54,404 nt of DNA. Source: Methanobacterium sp. (GTDB lineage Archaea > Methanobacteriota > Methanobacteria > Methanobacteriales > Methanobacteriaceae). The position numbers and the translations under genes were made by a program. Where the stretch lies: assembly GCA_015661405.1 (NCBI GenBank), contig JACWMK010000011.1, forward strand, positions 1-54,404. Reading direction: 5' to 3'. Shown piece after piece: positions 27,872 through 36,868 of the stretch. Numbering within the stretch: position 1 is the first letter of the stretch; each line of letters starts with the position of its first letter. The notes under the pieces are model-generated. The model was not told where the DNA came from. It did no database searches and saw nothing but the letters and a program-made list of their open reading frames with translations.

Positions 27872-29380
27872 TTACTTAAATTTATTTAAAACAGTCTCGT
27901 GATCAGTGTATCCAATAAATTCAGGGTAATCAGCCATTTCAACTATTTTATCCACATTTAAGAATTTATTAACAGTATCCATTGCATTTAAACAAAATTC
28001 ATCCAGCTTTAACTCCACTTCAGGCGTGTTACCTCTTTCTTCAATTTTTATTTTAGGTATTTGTTCTATGAATTCCAAATCAGTTTCTCTTTTAATATAG
28101 TTCTGTGCAATATCAGCGATTTTTTTATCATAAACCTTATTCAAAATAGCTCCTTTTACTTCGATTCCTAGTTTACTCATTATTTTCAAATGACCAACAA
28201 TATCTATAGCAGCAGTTTCAATACCTCCCTTATTACAAGCTGAAACTAGTAAAACTGGTATATTACCTGCCAGTGCAATTTCTGCTGATGAATAAGGGAC
28301 TTTATTGTTTAACATACCAGTGAATATGCTCATAACACCCTCCACCAAAATAATATCATAATTTTGGAGTTTCACGTCTTTTAAAACAGTTTCTAAATCT
28401 TTCCATCCCAAGCCAGCTATCTTTATTGATGAGAAATTCTCCATTCTCTCCTTGTTAAGATAAAGTGAAGGTACAATATCCCGTATATCGGGACCTACCT
28501 TCAAAACACAAGTTTTATAACCTTTTTTCCTTAAAACACCCACAATCCCCGTAGTTATGAATGTTTTACCAGAATCAGATCCCGTGCTGGCTATCATAAT
28601 CACTTTAGGAGATCTATTAGATTCTGTTGAAAGTTTAAATGATTTTATTTTGTTATCAGCATTAATACCTGTGTTTACGCCAATTTCTCTTTTTAATTTC
28701 CTCATTAGTTCCGTGTTAGCGTTATATATATTCTTAATATCGTTTTCATTTGCATCCATAAAATTCAGTATATTTTGAACCAATGACTTATTCTCATCCA
28801 ATGAAGCATGGATCATTATTCCCACTACATTACCATCGTCATTTTTAACACCTGAAAGAATTTTTCGAGGATTATTGGTGTAATCTATTCTTTTTATCAT
28901 AGAATAACAGAGAGGAATAGCTCCTCCTTTTACATCACCATAAGTATGACAATGAAAACCGGTTATATTACTATTAACCAGCCCCTGAGTTAAAAAAGAC
29001 TCATCAACTATTTCTGCTTCCACTCGATCGTTACTGATCATAGGTCTGAATGACACATCCAAAATCCCCAATCCATCCTTTTCAATAGGGCATGATGATC
29101 TTCGGCCAATATCGGTCTTATTTGATAGCAACTGGAATCCAGAACACATCCCTAGAATAAAAGATCCATTTCTAGCCATTTCATAAATTTCAGCCCGAAT
29201 TTCTGATCCTATGCTATCTGATTCCATTATACTGCCACCAGGTATTATAAGACCGTTTAATGCCTTATGTGCCTTTACACCATTTACCATGCCATATTCA
29301 TTTACAATATGTGTTGGTAAATTTCCAAAATCTTCAAAAAGAGGCAGAGCACCCTTTACATATAAAATGCCTATTTTCAT
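27872..29380 (-). CDS. CobB/CobQ-like glutamine amidotransferase-ATPase, domains in reversed order
   Basis: The 502-residue protein has a class I glutamine amidotransferase domain first (residues 1-210: LIIPGGSIM, catalytic C79 in LGMCSGFQLL, H191 in MIHASLDE). A dethiobiotin-synthetase-like ATPase follows (residues 258-500: P-loop ASTGSDSGKT at 264-273, LKVGPDIRD, VEGVMSIFTG). CobB/CbiA and CobQ have the opposite order. The motifs resemble cobyrinate a,c-diamide and cobyric acid synthases, so amidation of a tetrapyrrole or other carboxylate is likely, but the substrate is not known. The gene is monocistronic by spacing. Confidence 0.75.
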   Translation of the reverse strand: MKIGILYVKGALPLFEDFGNLPTHIVNEYGMVNGVKAHKALNGLIIPGGSIMESDSIGSEIRAEIYEMARNGSFILGMCSGFQLLSNKTDIGRRSSCPIEKDGLGILDVSFRPMISNDRVEAEIVDESFLTQGLVNSNITGFHCHTYGDVKGGAIPLCYSMIKRIDYTNNPRKILSGVKNDDGNVVGIMIHASLDENKSLVQNILNFMDANENDIKNIYNANTELMRKLKREIGVNTGINADNKIKSFKLSTESNRSPKVIMIASTGSDSGKTFITTGIVGVLRKKGYKTCVLKVGPDIRDIVPSLYLNKERMENFSSIKIAGLGWKDLETVLKDVKLQNYDIILVEGVMSIFTGMLNNKVPYSSAEIALAGNIPVLLVSACNKGGIETAAIDIVGHLKIMSKLGIEVKGAILNKVYDKKIADIAQNYIKRETDLEFIEQIPKIKIEERGNTPEVELKLDEFCLNAMDTVNKFLNVDKIVEMADYPEFIGYTDHETVLNKFK

Positions 29381-29512
29381 CGCTTTTCACTTTAAATTCT
29401 CTTAAAAAAAAACTAATTTTATATTATTTTTAAAATCAAATGTGAAATTCAAGAATTAAAAAAAAATAAGTTTAGTTTTATCCTTAAATTTTGTATTTAA
29501 TTCAAATTTTTT

Positions 29513-30898
29513 TTAATTTTTATTTATTTGCTCGAATCCTGCCATAAGCTGCACTATTTTATCATCCTCTAAAGGTTTAGCTTGAAATTGCAGCCCCACC
29601 GGAATTCCGTTAACTTCACCAGCTTTAACACTGGCTGCAGGTATTCCAGCGAGGTTTGCAATCACTGTAAGGATGTCATAGGCGTACATTTCCATTGGCT
29701 CCAGTGATGTGCCAATTTTATGGGGTAATTTAGGTACTGTGGGTCCTACTATAGCATCTACATTTTTAAGAAGCTTTGTAATCTCTTTTCTTATAAGAGA
29801 TCTGGCTTGAAGTGCTTTTTTATAATATTTTCCACTGTACTCCTTCTGACTAATATAGGAACCCGTATGAATTCTTCGCAGAACTTCATCACCACATACT
29901 TCTTCGATGCGGTGACCATATTTTCGTCCATCATATTTACGGGTGGCCGAGAAAAATTCAACATAGTTTATTAGATAGTAAGTAGGTAAGCATAAATCAA
30001 TATAATCGAAGCTTAATTCAACTACTTCAACACCATTCTCCTCCAAATTATCGATGGATTCTTCAATTAAATCAACGATACCATCATCAGATACTTCAAA
30101 GAATTGTTTTACCACCCCCAACTTCATCCCTTTCAATGAACTTACATCATCAGAACCAATCAAGTTACTAAACTCAGGCACATTCCAATCAATAGTTGTA
30201 CACTCTTTATAGTCCAAACCCATTATAGTCTCTAACATCAAAGCAATTCCAGAAGCTTCAGAAGCAAATGATCCAATCTGATCAAAACTCATAGCCAAAT
30301 CCAGTAATCCTTGCCTTGAAACTGCACCATATGTTGGTTTAAATCCCATTACTCCACAATGTGAGGCAGGATTCCTAATAGATCCTCCCGTATCCGAACC
30401 AATGCTTAAATCACACATTTGAGCTACAATAGCCGCCGCACTACCACCACTGGATCCTCCAGGAATTCTTCCAGGCGCACTGGGATTCTGAGTACATCCA
30501 AAATAAGAAGTTTCAGTGGAGCTTCCAGCTGCAAATTCATCCATATTAGTAACTCCAATAATTATACCATCCTCATTTTTTATATTATCGACCACAGAGG
30601 CATTATAACTTCCCAAGTAATTTTCAAGGGTGCGAGAAGCAGCAGTAATGTGAAAATCCTCTACATTTATATTGCTCTTAACTCCAATCACTAATCCTGC
30701 TAATTTTCCTACTTTTTCGCCTTTATTTATTTTTGAATCTAATTCCTCGGCAAATTTATGAGCTTCATCCATTTTTGTTTCAAGAAAAATATTTAATTTA
30801 GTGTTATCCTTCTCTATTTTCTGGCAAAATTGATCTAAATTATCAACAGCAGTTATTTCATGATTTTTAATTGATTCTAATTTATCTAAGATGTTCAT
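29513..30898 (-). CDS. gatA: Asp-tRNA(Asn)/Glu-tRNA(Gln) amidotransferase subunit A
   Basis: GatA hydrolyses glutamine and amidates mischarged tRNA in the GatCAB complex; in archaea with GatDE it mainly makes Asn-tRNA(Asn). The amidase-signature triad is complete: K74 (VIGVKSNINV), S149 (IPGGSSGGSAA) and S173 (SDTGGSIRNPA). The 461-residue length is usual. gatB and gatC are not adjacent, as is common in this order. It starts at an ATG 139 bp beyond the prenyltransferase pair, on the same strand. Confidence 0.95.
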   Translation of the reverse strand: MNILDKLESIKNHEITAVDNLDQFCQKIEKDNTKLNIFLETKMDEAHKFAEELDSKINKGEKVGKLAGLVIGVKSNINVEDFHITAASRTLENYLGSYNASVVDNIKNEDGIIIGVTNMDEFAAGSSTETSYFGCTQNPSAPGRIPGGSSGGSAAAIVAQMCDLSIGSDTGGSIRNPASHCGVMGFKPTYGAVSRQGLLDLAMSFDQIGSFASEASGIALMLETIMGLDYKECTTIDWNVPEFSNLIGSDDVSSLKGMKLGVVKQFFEVSDDGIVDLIEESIDNLEENGVEVVELSFDYIDLCLPTYYLINYVEFFSATRKYDGRKYGHRIEEVCGDEVLRRIHTGSYISQKEYSGKYYKKALQARSLIRKEITKLLKNVDAIVGPTVPKLPHKIGTSLEPMEMYAYDILTVIANLAGIPAASVKAGEVNGIPVGLQFQAKPLEDDKIVQLMAGFEQINKN

Positions 30899-31037
30899 AA
30901 ATCAAACCCCATTATAATAAATATAGTAATATGAATTTTGAAAATTGTAAAATCCTTCTCTTATTACAAATATTTAATTTAAATTATATTTAAAATTATT
31001 AGAATGTAAAAATAATAAATTTATTTTAGACTTTCAA

Positions 31038-31964
31038 TTATCTCAATATATAGATGAAGTAACCATCAATTAAAATAGAAATGATAAATAAAGATGCAAC
31101 GTTGATAGTTGCAAATTTAGTGGCTGATACTTTATCAAAAGGTTTTATTATTAATTCTATGATTCCAAGACTAAGTGAAATTAAAGATATGATCACTAGT
31201 ACACTGAAATTTAAACTGGATGGATATAGATGAGTAAACGGTATAATTAAGAATGATATGGTTGCTAATAATCCTGAAAGTAATATAAGTTTGAAACCAA
31301 ATTCACGACCCCATGATACTATCCAAGTGATTTTACCTCCTAATTTATCTCCTTCCATATCAGGAATTTCAAAACTATTAATGAAAATTATTTGTAAAAA
31401 AATGATTGGAATTGCAAAAATGAAGAATGGAATAGTTAAAGTTCCCATTAAAGTAAAAAAGCCCGCCCCTAAAAATATAACTACTGCTATTATATTAGCA
31501 ATTTCTCCTAATCTCCTATAAACTAATTTAATTGGAGGCGCAGTATAAAACCACGCTAAAAGATTTCCAAATAGGAAGAATAAGAAGAATGAAAGGGGAT
31601 AAGTGAATATAATTGTAAAAATTGCTGCAATGGCAAGAGATAAAGTTGAAAGAATTACAGCTAAAGTTTTTGATAAACCCATTAACTCCGGATTTTTAAC
31701 CAATATTCCCCTACCACCACCTGAAATTGCGTTTGATTCACTGTACTTATCTACCTTAACATCAAAATAATCATTACTATAATGAACTGCTAGATGAGCT
31801 GTGAATAAAATTGAATATCCTAATATAAATTTGCTTAAAACAAATTCTGCATTAAATAAAATAGCAAGCATAGCTCCCATAAAAAAAAGAAGGAAATTAC
31901 CAACTAAAATTTGAGGTCTTCCCAACATGATTATTTTTTTAAGAGTATCAAGGTTATTATACAT
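31038..31964 (-). CDS. UbiA-family prenyltransferase (second of a tandem pair)
   Basis: The 308-residue integral membrane protein has about eight or nine hydrophobic segments. Both aspartate-rich prenyl-diphosphate sites are present: NDYFDVKVD and IPDMEGDKLGGK. Family members transfer isoprenoid chains to aromatic or glycerol-ether acceptors; the acceptor here is unknown, with MenA-like enzymes the closest in motif style. The ATG at 31964 is preferred because AGGAT lies six bases before it; an upstream frame would overlap the neighbouring gene. It is 23 bp downstream of a close paralogue and follows it in one transcript. Confidence 0.85.
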   Translation of the reverse strand: MYNNLDTLKKIIMLGRPQILVGNFLLFFMGAMLAILFNAEFVLSKFILGYSILFTAHLAVHYSNDYFDVKVDKYSESNAISGGGRGILVKNPELMGLSKTLAVILSTLSLAIAAIFTIIFTYPLSFFLFFLFGNLLAWFYTAPPIKLVYRRLGEIANIIAVVIFLGAGFFTLMGTLTIPFFIFAIPIIFLQIIFINSFEIPDMEGDKLGGKITWIVSWGREFGFKLILLSGLLATISFLIIPFTHLYPSSLNFSVLVIISLISLSLGIIELIIKPFDKVSATKFATINVASLFIISILIDGYFIYILR

Positions 31965-31987
31965 ATTAAATCCTATAAAAATAGTGT

Positions 31988-32932
31988 TTAAACATTGGAT
32001 GGAATTAAAAGGTATACAAAGTAACAATTGATTAAAAATGCTGCTAATATAATGGATGCCAAGTTATAAACACAAATTTTAGTAGCAGATGCTTTATCTA
32101 AAGGGTTTTTGATTAATCCTATAATTCCTAAACTCAGAGGAATTAATGATATAATTACAATAACTCTGAAGTCAATGTTCGAAGGAAATAGGTTGGTGTA
32201 AGGTATAATAAGAAATGATAATGTAGCGAATAATCCAGAAATTGCAATTAATTTAAAGCCAAATCTTCGACCTTTAGATGCAATCCAAGTCATTTTACCC
32301 CCCATTCTATCACCTTCCATATCCGGAATTTCTACACTGTTCGTAAATAACATTTGAAAAAATAACAGTGGTATAACAAATATAAAGAAAGGAAGATTTA
32401 AAGTTCCCATCAAACTCCAGTAACCCATAGCTGGAAATAGAAATGCTATAGCCGTATTTCCAAATTCTCCTAATCCCCTATAAGATAATTTAATAGGAGG
32501 GGCCGCGTAAAACCAGGCTAAAATATTACCCATTATAACAAATAAGACAAATGTTGATGAATAAGCGAAGATTGAAGTAAATACTATAGAAAAAATAATA
32601 GCTAAACCGATAAGTGTAAGAGCCATTAATCTTGATGATTCCCTCCACTCAGGATGTTCAACCAGTATTCCACTGCCTCCCGAAATAGGTGTAGGTTTGG
32701 TATAATGATCCGTTTCAAAATCATGATAATCATTATGATAATGAACCGCCCAACCAGATAAAAATATAATAATCCATGCCAGTATAAATTTACTTAAAAC
32801 AAATGGTGCATTGAATAAAACAGCAAGTAAAGCACCTATAGAAAAATAAAAAAATAAGCTCCCGGCTAAATGAGGTTTACCAAGCTTGATAAATTTAATG
32901 ATCTTAATATAATTACTTTTATTGAAAATCAT
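31988..32932 (-). CDS. UbiA-family prenyltransferase (first of a tandem pair)
   Basis: The 314-residue membrane protein shares the plan and much sequence with its downstream neighbour: HYHNDYHDFETD and IPDMEGDRMGGK are the two metal/prenyl-diphosphate motifs, and FVLSKFILA and NILAWFYAAPPIKL recur in both. The similarity along the full length points to a local duplication. GGAGGT lies four bases before the ATG. Candidate roles are lipid or cofactor prenylation; no quinone genes are present nearby, so a menaquinone role is not supported. Confidence 0.85.
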   Translation of the reverse strand: MIFNKSNYIKIIKFIKLGKPHLAGSLFFYFSIGALLAVLFNAPFVLSKFILAWIIIFLSGWAVHYHNDYHDFETDHYTKPTPISGGSGILVEHPEWRESSRLMALTLIGLAIIFSIVFTSIFAYSSTFVLFVIMGNILAWFYAAPPIKLSYRGLGEFGNTAIAFLFPAMGYWSLMGTLNLPFFIFVIPLLFFQMLFTNSVEIPDMEGDRMGGKMTWIASKGRRFGFKLIAISGLFATLSFLIIPYTNLFPSNIDFRVIVIISLIPLSLGIIGLIKNPLDKASATKICVYNLASIILAAFLINCYFVYLLIPSNV

Positions 32933-33280
32933 TTAACCTCCATTCCAAACCTACAGTATTATATATCCATATTATATGATTTCCATGGCATCTAAACTTT
33001 TTTATTATTTATCATTATAACTTAAAAAAACAGATCTAAATGAAATAAGATCATCTAAAACTTCAAAAGAATAAAAAAAATAGAATATCTACTAAGTTTG
33101 AATAAGTAAAATAAATTTAAAAGAGAAATTACATCCTAGAATATCGAATAATCGGATGATTTAATTGTACTCAAAAAAATTCTTAATGATATTTATTATA
33201 ATTGTAAACAAAGCATTAGTAAGTTTGAGCTAAAATACGCTCCTAATTACAGTTTAAACATGGCTTATAAAAATGTATAC

Positions 33281-33327
33281 AATATGGGACAATAAATCAT
33301 TGTAAATGTTGAAAATGTGCCCATATT
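33281..33327. terminator. Nested inverted repeats in the 430-bp gap 32933-33362
   Basis: AATATGGG (33281-33288) pairs with CCCATATT (33320-33327), and inside it ACAAT (33289-33293) pairs with ATTGT (33299-33303). It lies 36-82 bp beyond the stop of the leftward small membrane protein, in terminator position. The rest of the gap 32933-33362 shows no reading frame and must hold the promoter of the prenyltransferase pair. Confidence 0.4.
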
Positions 33328-33362
33328 TTAATATTCTGTCATCAATTCTTTAATCTGGAATT

Positions 33363-33821
33363 TTATTTCTGAAGTTTTATATATATTCTCAAAATTAGTT
33401 GCATAATTTGATAAACAGTAGCTGCTATTATAGCAAGCATGATAAGTATTAATACTAATTTTAATCCGTAAGATATGAATATCTGGCTAAATTTAAATGG
33501 ATACACAGTATATAAAAAATAAACAACCAGAAATCCTAGAATGTTAATTATTATTTGTAGAGAATCACGCAACCATTTTGGATGATAAAATAGGTAAAGA
33601 GCATTAACAATAATAGTAAATCCCAGTGTAAGGTTTATTATCCATAAAACATCCTGAAAACTGTTGGTTATGAAATTGAGATGCCAATTTAAAAGATTAT
33701 TAAAGATATAAAAGAAGATAATATTAACAACAATAGCAATGATAAATTCAGAAGTTCTGACCTCTTTTTCATCTTTAATTGATTTTTTTAGCATATCTAT
33801 TAAATTCAGATTGTTATTCAA
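33363..33821 (-). CDS. Small four-helix membrane protein, unknown
   Basis: The 152-residue protein has a short charged N-terminus and four hydrophobic segments (IIAIVVNIIFFYIF, IINLTLGFTIIVNALYLF, IIINILGFLVVYFLY, KLVLILIMLAIIAATVY). No family motif is visible. The start is a TTG at 33821 with AGGGG eight bases upstream; the first ATG, nine codons later, has no ribosome site. It stands alone, upstream of the prenyltransferases on the same strand but 430 bp away. Confidence 0.6.
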   Translation of the reverse strand: MNNNLNLIDMLKKSIKDEKEVRTSEFIIAIVVNIIFFYIFNNLLNWHLNFITNSFQDVLWIINLTLGFTIIVNALYLFYHPKWLRDSLQIIINILGFLVVYFLYTVYPFKFSQIFISYGLKLVLILIMLAIIAATVYQIMQLILRIYIKLQK

Positions 33822-33919
33822 GTAAAAGCCCCTTTATTAATTTATTAAAAACAATTAATTTTTTTTTCTATTAATATTTAATTATTCAATTCAAGATTAT
33901 GTTACATTTTACTTTTGTG

Positions 33920-33949
33920 AAAATGTACTTAGCTAAAATGTACTTAGCT
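33920..33949. repeat. Perfect 15-bp tandem duplication in the gap 33822-34157
   Basis: The 15-mer AAAATGTACTTAGCT occurs twice back to back (33920-33934, 33935-33949). It lies between the divergent membrane protein and the dehydrogenase-like gene, about 210 bp before the latter's ATG. The remaining 300 bp show no gene; a TATA-like TTATATTTAT lies near 34119, close to the right-hand gene. Confidence 0.6.
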
Positions 33950-34157
33950 GTTTCTGATGTTTTCAATAATGCTAAATTATAGAGTTAATATCCTCCTATA
34001 ATCATTTTTATCCTACTTTCATAACGTCTAAGCCAAAAATACGACAGTTTTGTTCATCAAGTGTGATAGTTTATGTACTAAGAGCAAATTTTAATAAAGT
34101 ATGGATTATAAAATTTAAGTTATATTTATCATAAAAATTTATTAGAGGTGCCTATAA

Positions 34158-35150
34158 ATGTTTGAAACTCTTCTCCTTAAAGAAAGTGAAATAAGAGAAC
34201 TTAGTGATATGAAAGAAATTATAGGATATGTAGAAACTGCTTACTCCTATCATGCGCAGCGTAAAGTACAAATGCCTGCTAAAAAATATTTATTCTTCAA
34301 AAAATTTGAAGGAGATCTACGTATAATGCCTTGCTTCATCAGGGGATTGGATCAAGCAGGAGTAAAAAACGTCAATGTCCATCCTAATAATACAAGAAAA
34401 TTTAATTTACCTACTGTTATGGGACTTATAGAATTAGTTGATCCTGAAACAGGATTCCCCATTTCAGTGATGGATGGAACTTGGATCACTAATATGAGAA
34501 CCGGTGCTGCTGGTGGAGTTGCTACTAAATACCTTGCTAGAGCTGATTCTGAAGTATTAGGATTGATCGGAGCTGGTATGCAAGCGTTTACTCAATTAAT
34601 GGCAATCAAAGAAGTGATGGACATTAAAGAAGTGAAGGTTTCCTGCCGGACTTGTACTCATAGGGCGGACTTTGCTAAAATGATTACTGATAATTTTGGA
34701 ATAAATGCAACAGCGGTTGACACTATAAAAGAAGCAGTTGTAGGTTCTGATGTAATTTCTACTACTACCCCAGCCCGTGTTCCTGTAATTAAAAGGAAAT
34801 GGGTAGCTGATGGAACTCATATTAATGCTATGGGTGCTGATGCTCCAGGTAAACAGGAATTAGAAAGTCATTTATTGGAAAAGGCTAAAGTTGTTATTGA
34901 TTGCTGGGATCAGGCTAGTCACAGTGGTGAAATAAATATTCCGGTTCATGAAGGACTTATAAGAAGAAGTGATATTTACGCTAAGATCGGAGATATCGTA
35001 AATGGTGATAAACCGGGACGAGAATCTGATGAAGAAATCACAGTATTTGATTCTACCGGTTTAGCTGTTCAGGATATAGTTACTGCCTGGAATATCTACC
35101 AAAAAGCAATGGAAAGGGGAATGGGTCAAAAAATTAACTTCCTAGGATAA
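34158..35150 (+). CDS. Ornithine cyclodeaminase / archaeal alanine dehydrogenase family enzyme
   Basis: The 330-residue enzyme has the mu-crystallin/OCD fold. The N-terminal half ends in DGTWITNMRTGAAGGVATKYLA, the conserved substrate-binding region, and the NAD(P) Rossmann motif follows as GLIGAGMQAF near residue 140. Archaeoglobus alanine dehydrogenase belongs to this family, as do ornithine cyclodeaminases and ketimine reductases. The sequence alone does not separate alanine dehydrogenase from ornithine cyclodeaminase. GAGGTG lies before the ATG. It is followed by 1.7 kb without a clear gene. Confidence 0.85.
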   Translation: MFETLLLKESEIRELSDMKEIIGYVETAYSYHAQRKVQMPAKKYLFFKKFEGDLRIMPCFIRGLDQAGVKNVNVHPNNTRKFNLPTVMGLIELVDPETGFPISVMDGTWITNMRTGAAGGVATKYLARADSEVLGLIGAGMQAFTQLMAIKEVMDIKEVKVSCRTCTHRADFAKMITDNFGINATAVDTIKEAVVGSDVISTTTPARVPVIKRKWVADGTHINAMGADAPGKQELESHLLEKAKVVIDCWDQASHSGEINIPVHEGLIRRSDIYAKIGDIVNGDKPGRESDEEITVFDSTGLAVQDIVTAWNIYQKAMERGMGQKINFLG

Positions 35151-35426
35151 ATGTTTTAATCTTGAATAAAATTTCTTGAAAAAAAGTACATTTAATTCGG
35201 GTTTTTATATCTTTAAAAGAAATTTATACCCCAAAATCAGTGACTAAACTACATATATTATTATATATCTTCTTTTTTTATTAAATGGGACTGTAAAGTT
35301 ATTGGGTCGTTGGACAAATTTTTTTTTTTATTTTCAAAATAAAACTATTTTTTTATATTAATTTGTTCTTTAATTGTCGTATATGTAAATACTTTCATTA
35401 AAGAAATTTTTAAATTATAAAAATTG

Positions 35427-35455
35427 TTAAGGTACCGTTAAGGGTACTTTAAGGG
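35427..35455. repeat. Three TTAAGG copies at exact 11-bp spacing
   Basis: TTAAGG (35427), TTAAGGG (35438) and TTAAGGG (35449) start 11 bp apart, so they lie on roughly one face of the helix. Intervening bases vary (TACCG, TACT), so the hexamer rather than the whole unit is kept. Phased sites of this kind can be protein-binding sites or a decayed short tandem repeat. Confidence 0.45.
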
Positions 35456-35944
35456 TTTTGAAAAAGAGCTAACAAACTTTATTTTTAGGTTTATCGGATT
35501 CACGATACCCGGTTTCATGAATTTTTTTTATTTGATTTTTTACATTCAATAGTAATAGTTTTCTTAAATTATTTTCCAAAAATATTTTTTTTATACATTC
35601 CTTCTTTTGACTGTAAATTATTTTTTTTATTTCTTCGCCTAATTTTGTAGAAATGTTTCTTTAAATTTTTTTATTCTCCTCTCTTATTCTTATAACTTCC
35701 TTTTATCTTTTCTTAATATTATACATGAAATTTTACATGACATATGGCGAGAACTTTAATCCATTTTAATATTATAACTTCTCATTTTGAATTTTTTTTA
35801 TTTTATCGTTTTTTAATTCAAATAAAATTAATTTATTTAATATCCTGCAAAATTTAACAAAATTCATGATCTATCTTTCATTAACTTGAAAAATCCCTCC
35901 TTCATTTATAATAAATTAAATCTAAAAAAAAACTTTTAAAAAAA

Positions 35945-36030
35945 ATAAATGTCATTGGTTTTACTGCTTGGTTGGCGTAAACAGGCCCGTCAGACCATAA
36001 ATAAAACTGCAATAGCCGGTCATTCACAAA
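35945..36030 (+). ncRNA. Candidate structured RNA
   Basis: Within very AT-rich sequence this segment is locally G+C-richer and folds: TGGT (35969-35972) with ACCA (35994-35997), TGGCG (35973-35977) with CGTCA (35988-35992, one G-U pair) around a 10-nt loop, with one bulged G at 35993. An outer pairing GTTTTA (35958-35963) with TAAAAC (36002-36007) is also possible. A TATA-like TTTATAATA at 35904-35912 would place a transcript start near 35935. In AT-rich archaea GC islands often mark RNA genes, but no known family is recognised. Confidence 0.3.
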
Positions 36031-36304
36031 AAAATAAATCCTTTAAATTTAATTAAACATCATCTAAAAGCCCCTCCTAAAAGTTTCATAAATAAATGTA
36101 TTTCAAGTTTCAAAAATCCAATTTTTACAAACTCTTCTTTTATACTATATACATTACCCGTATGACACATTGCTTAACATACTCGGAAATACTTTTAAAT
36201 CCATAATATTATCTTAATAATGATATAATCATTTAAAATATCCTATTTTAATGAATTAACACTATAAATAGATTAAAATTCAATATAAACTCATATCAAG
36301 AATA

Positions 36305-36463
36305 ATGAGCTGCAATGAAAAATTCTACTTGACAAACCTATTGCTAGTACGAACTATAAAAGAAAATAGAAAACATTCTGCTGAATAACCAACTATTTAC
36401 GAAGACAAATGGGAAACACATCAACACCCAATAACCTTACAAACCCTATTAAATAATTCATAG
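36305..36463 (+). pseudogene. Interrupted short frame, possible gene relic
   Basis: From ATG 36305 a 53-codon frame runs to TAG 36461-36463 with one in-frame TAA at 36386-36388. The second part, IYEDKWETHQHPITLQTLLN, has a protein-like composition that random AT-rich sequence rarely gives. No ribosome site precedes the ATG and no family is recognised. It could be chance; listed because it is the most protein-like piece in the 1.7-kb gap. Confidence 0.2.
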
Positions 36464-36868
36464 ATGAGCTTTAGTTATTTAGGTCATTTATTAACCGAAA
36501 TAACTATATTTATATTTATATTGTCCAGTTTTACTTGGTAGGTGGCTAACTGCTGATTTATATGGATTGTAATACTTCTAAATCTATAAATAACCTTAAA
36601 TATTATCTTTCAAATTAAGATAATTTAACCAATGAATATAGATCTATCCTTTTTCACTAATACCGATTAAAAATCATAACAGATAATCATTATAAGATAA
36701 TTATGAGAATATTAGAGTATTTTAATCATATTAAGCTTTTATTTCCAATAATTCTCAATTACAAAATTTAATTACTTATTCGAAATATTATAATACAAAC
36801 TTTCAAAAAAAAATTTAATCCGCATAACTTTTAAGTTAAATCCAACCATATCAATTATTGTGAAAAAT

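Larger units (their letters stand above)
35151..36868. other. Gene-poor 1.7-kb region
   Basis: This stretch between the OCD-family enzyme and the HAD phosphatase is very AT-rich, with many T-runs in its first 500 bp. No reading frame with a ribosome site and protein-like composition was found. Three items stand out and are listed separately: an 11-bp phased repeat at 35427-35455, a GC-richer foldable segment at 35945-36030 and an interrupted frame at 36305-36463. It is the longest gap in a window otherwise densely coded. Confidence 0.5.
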
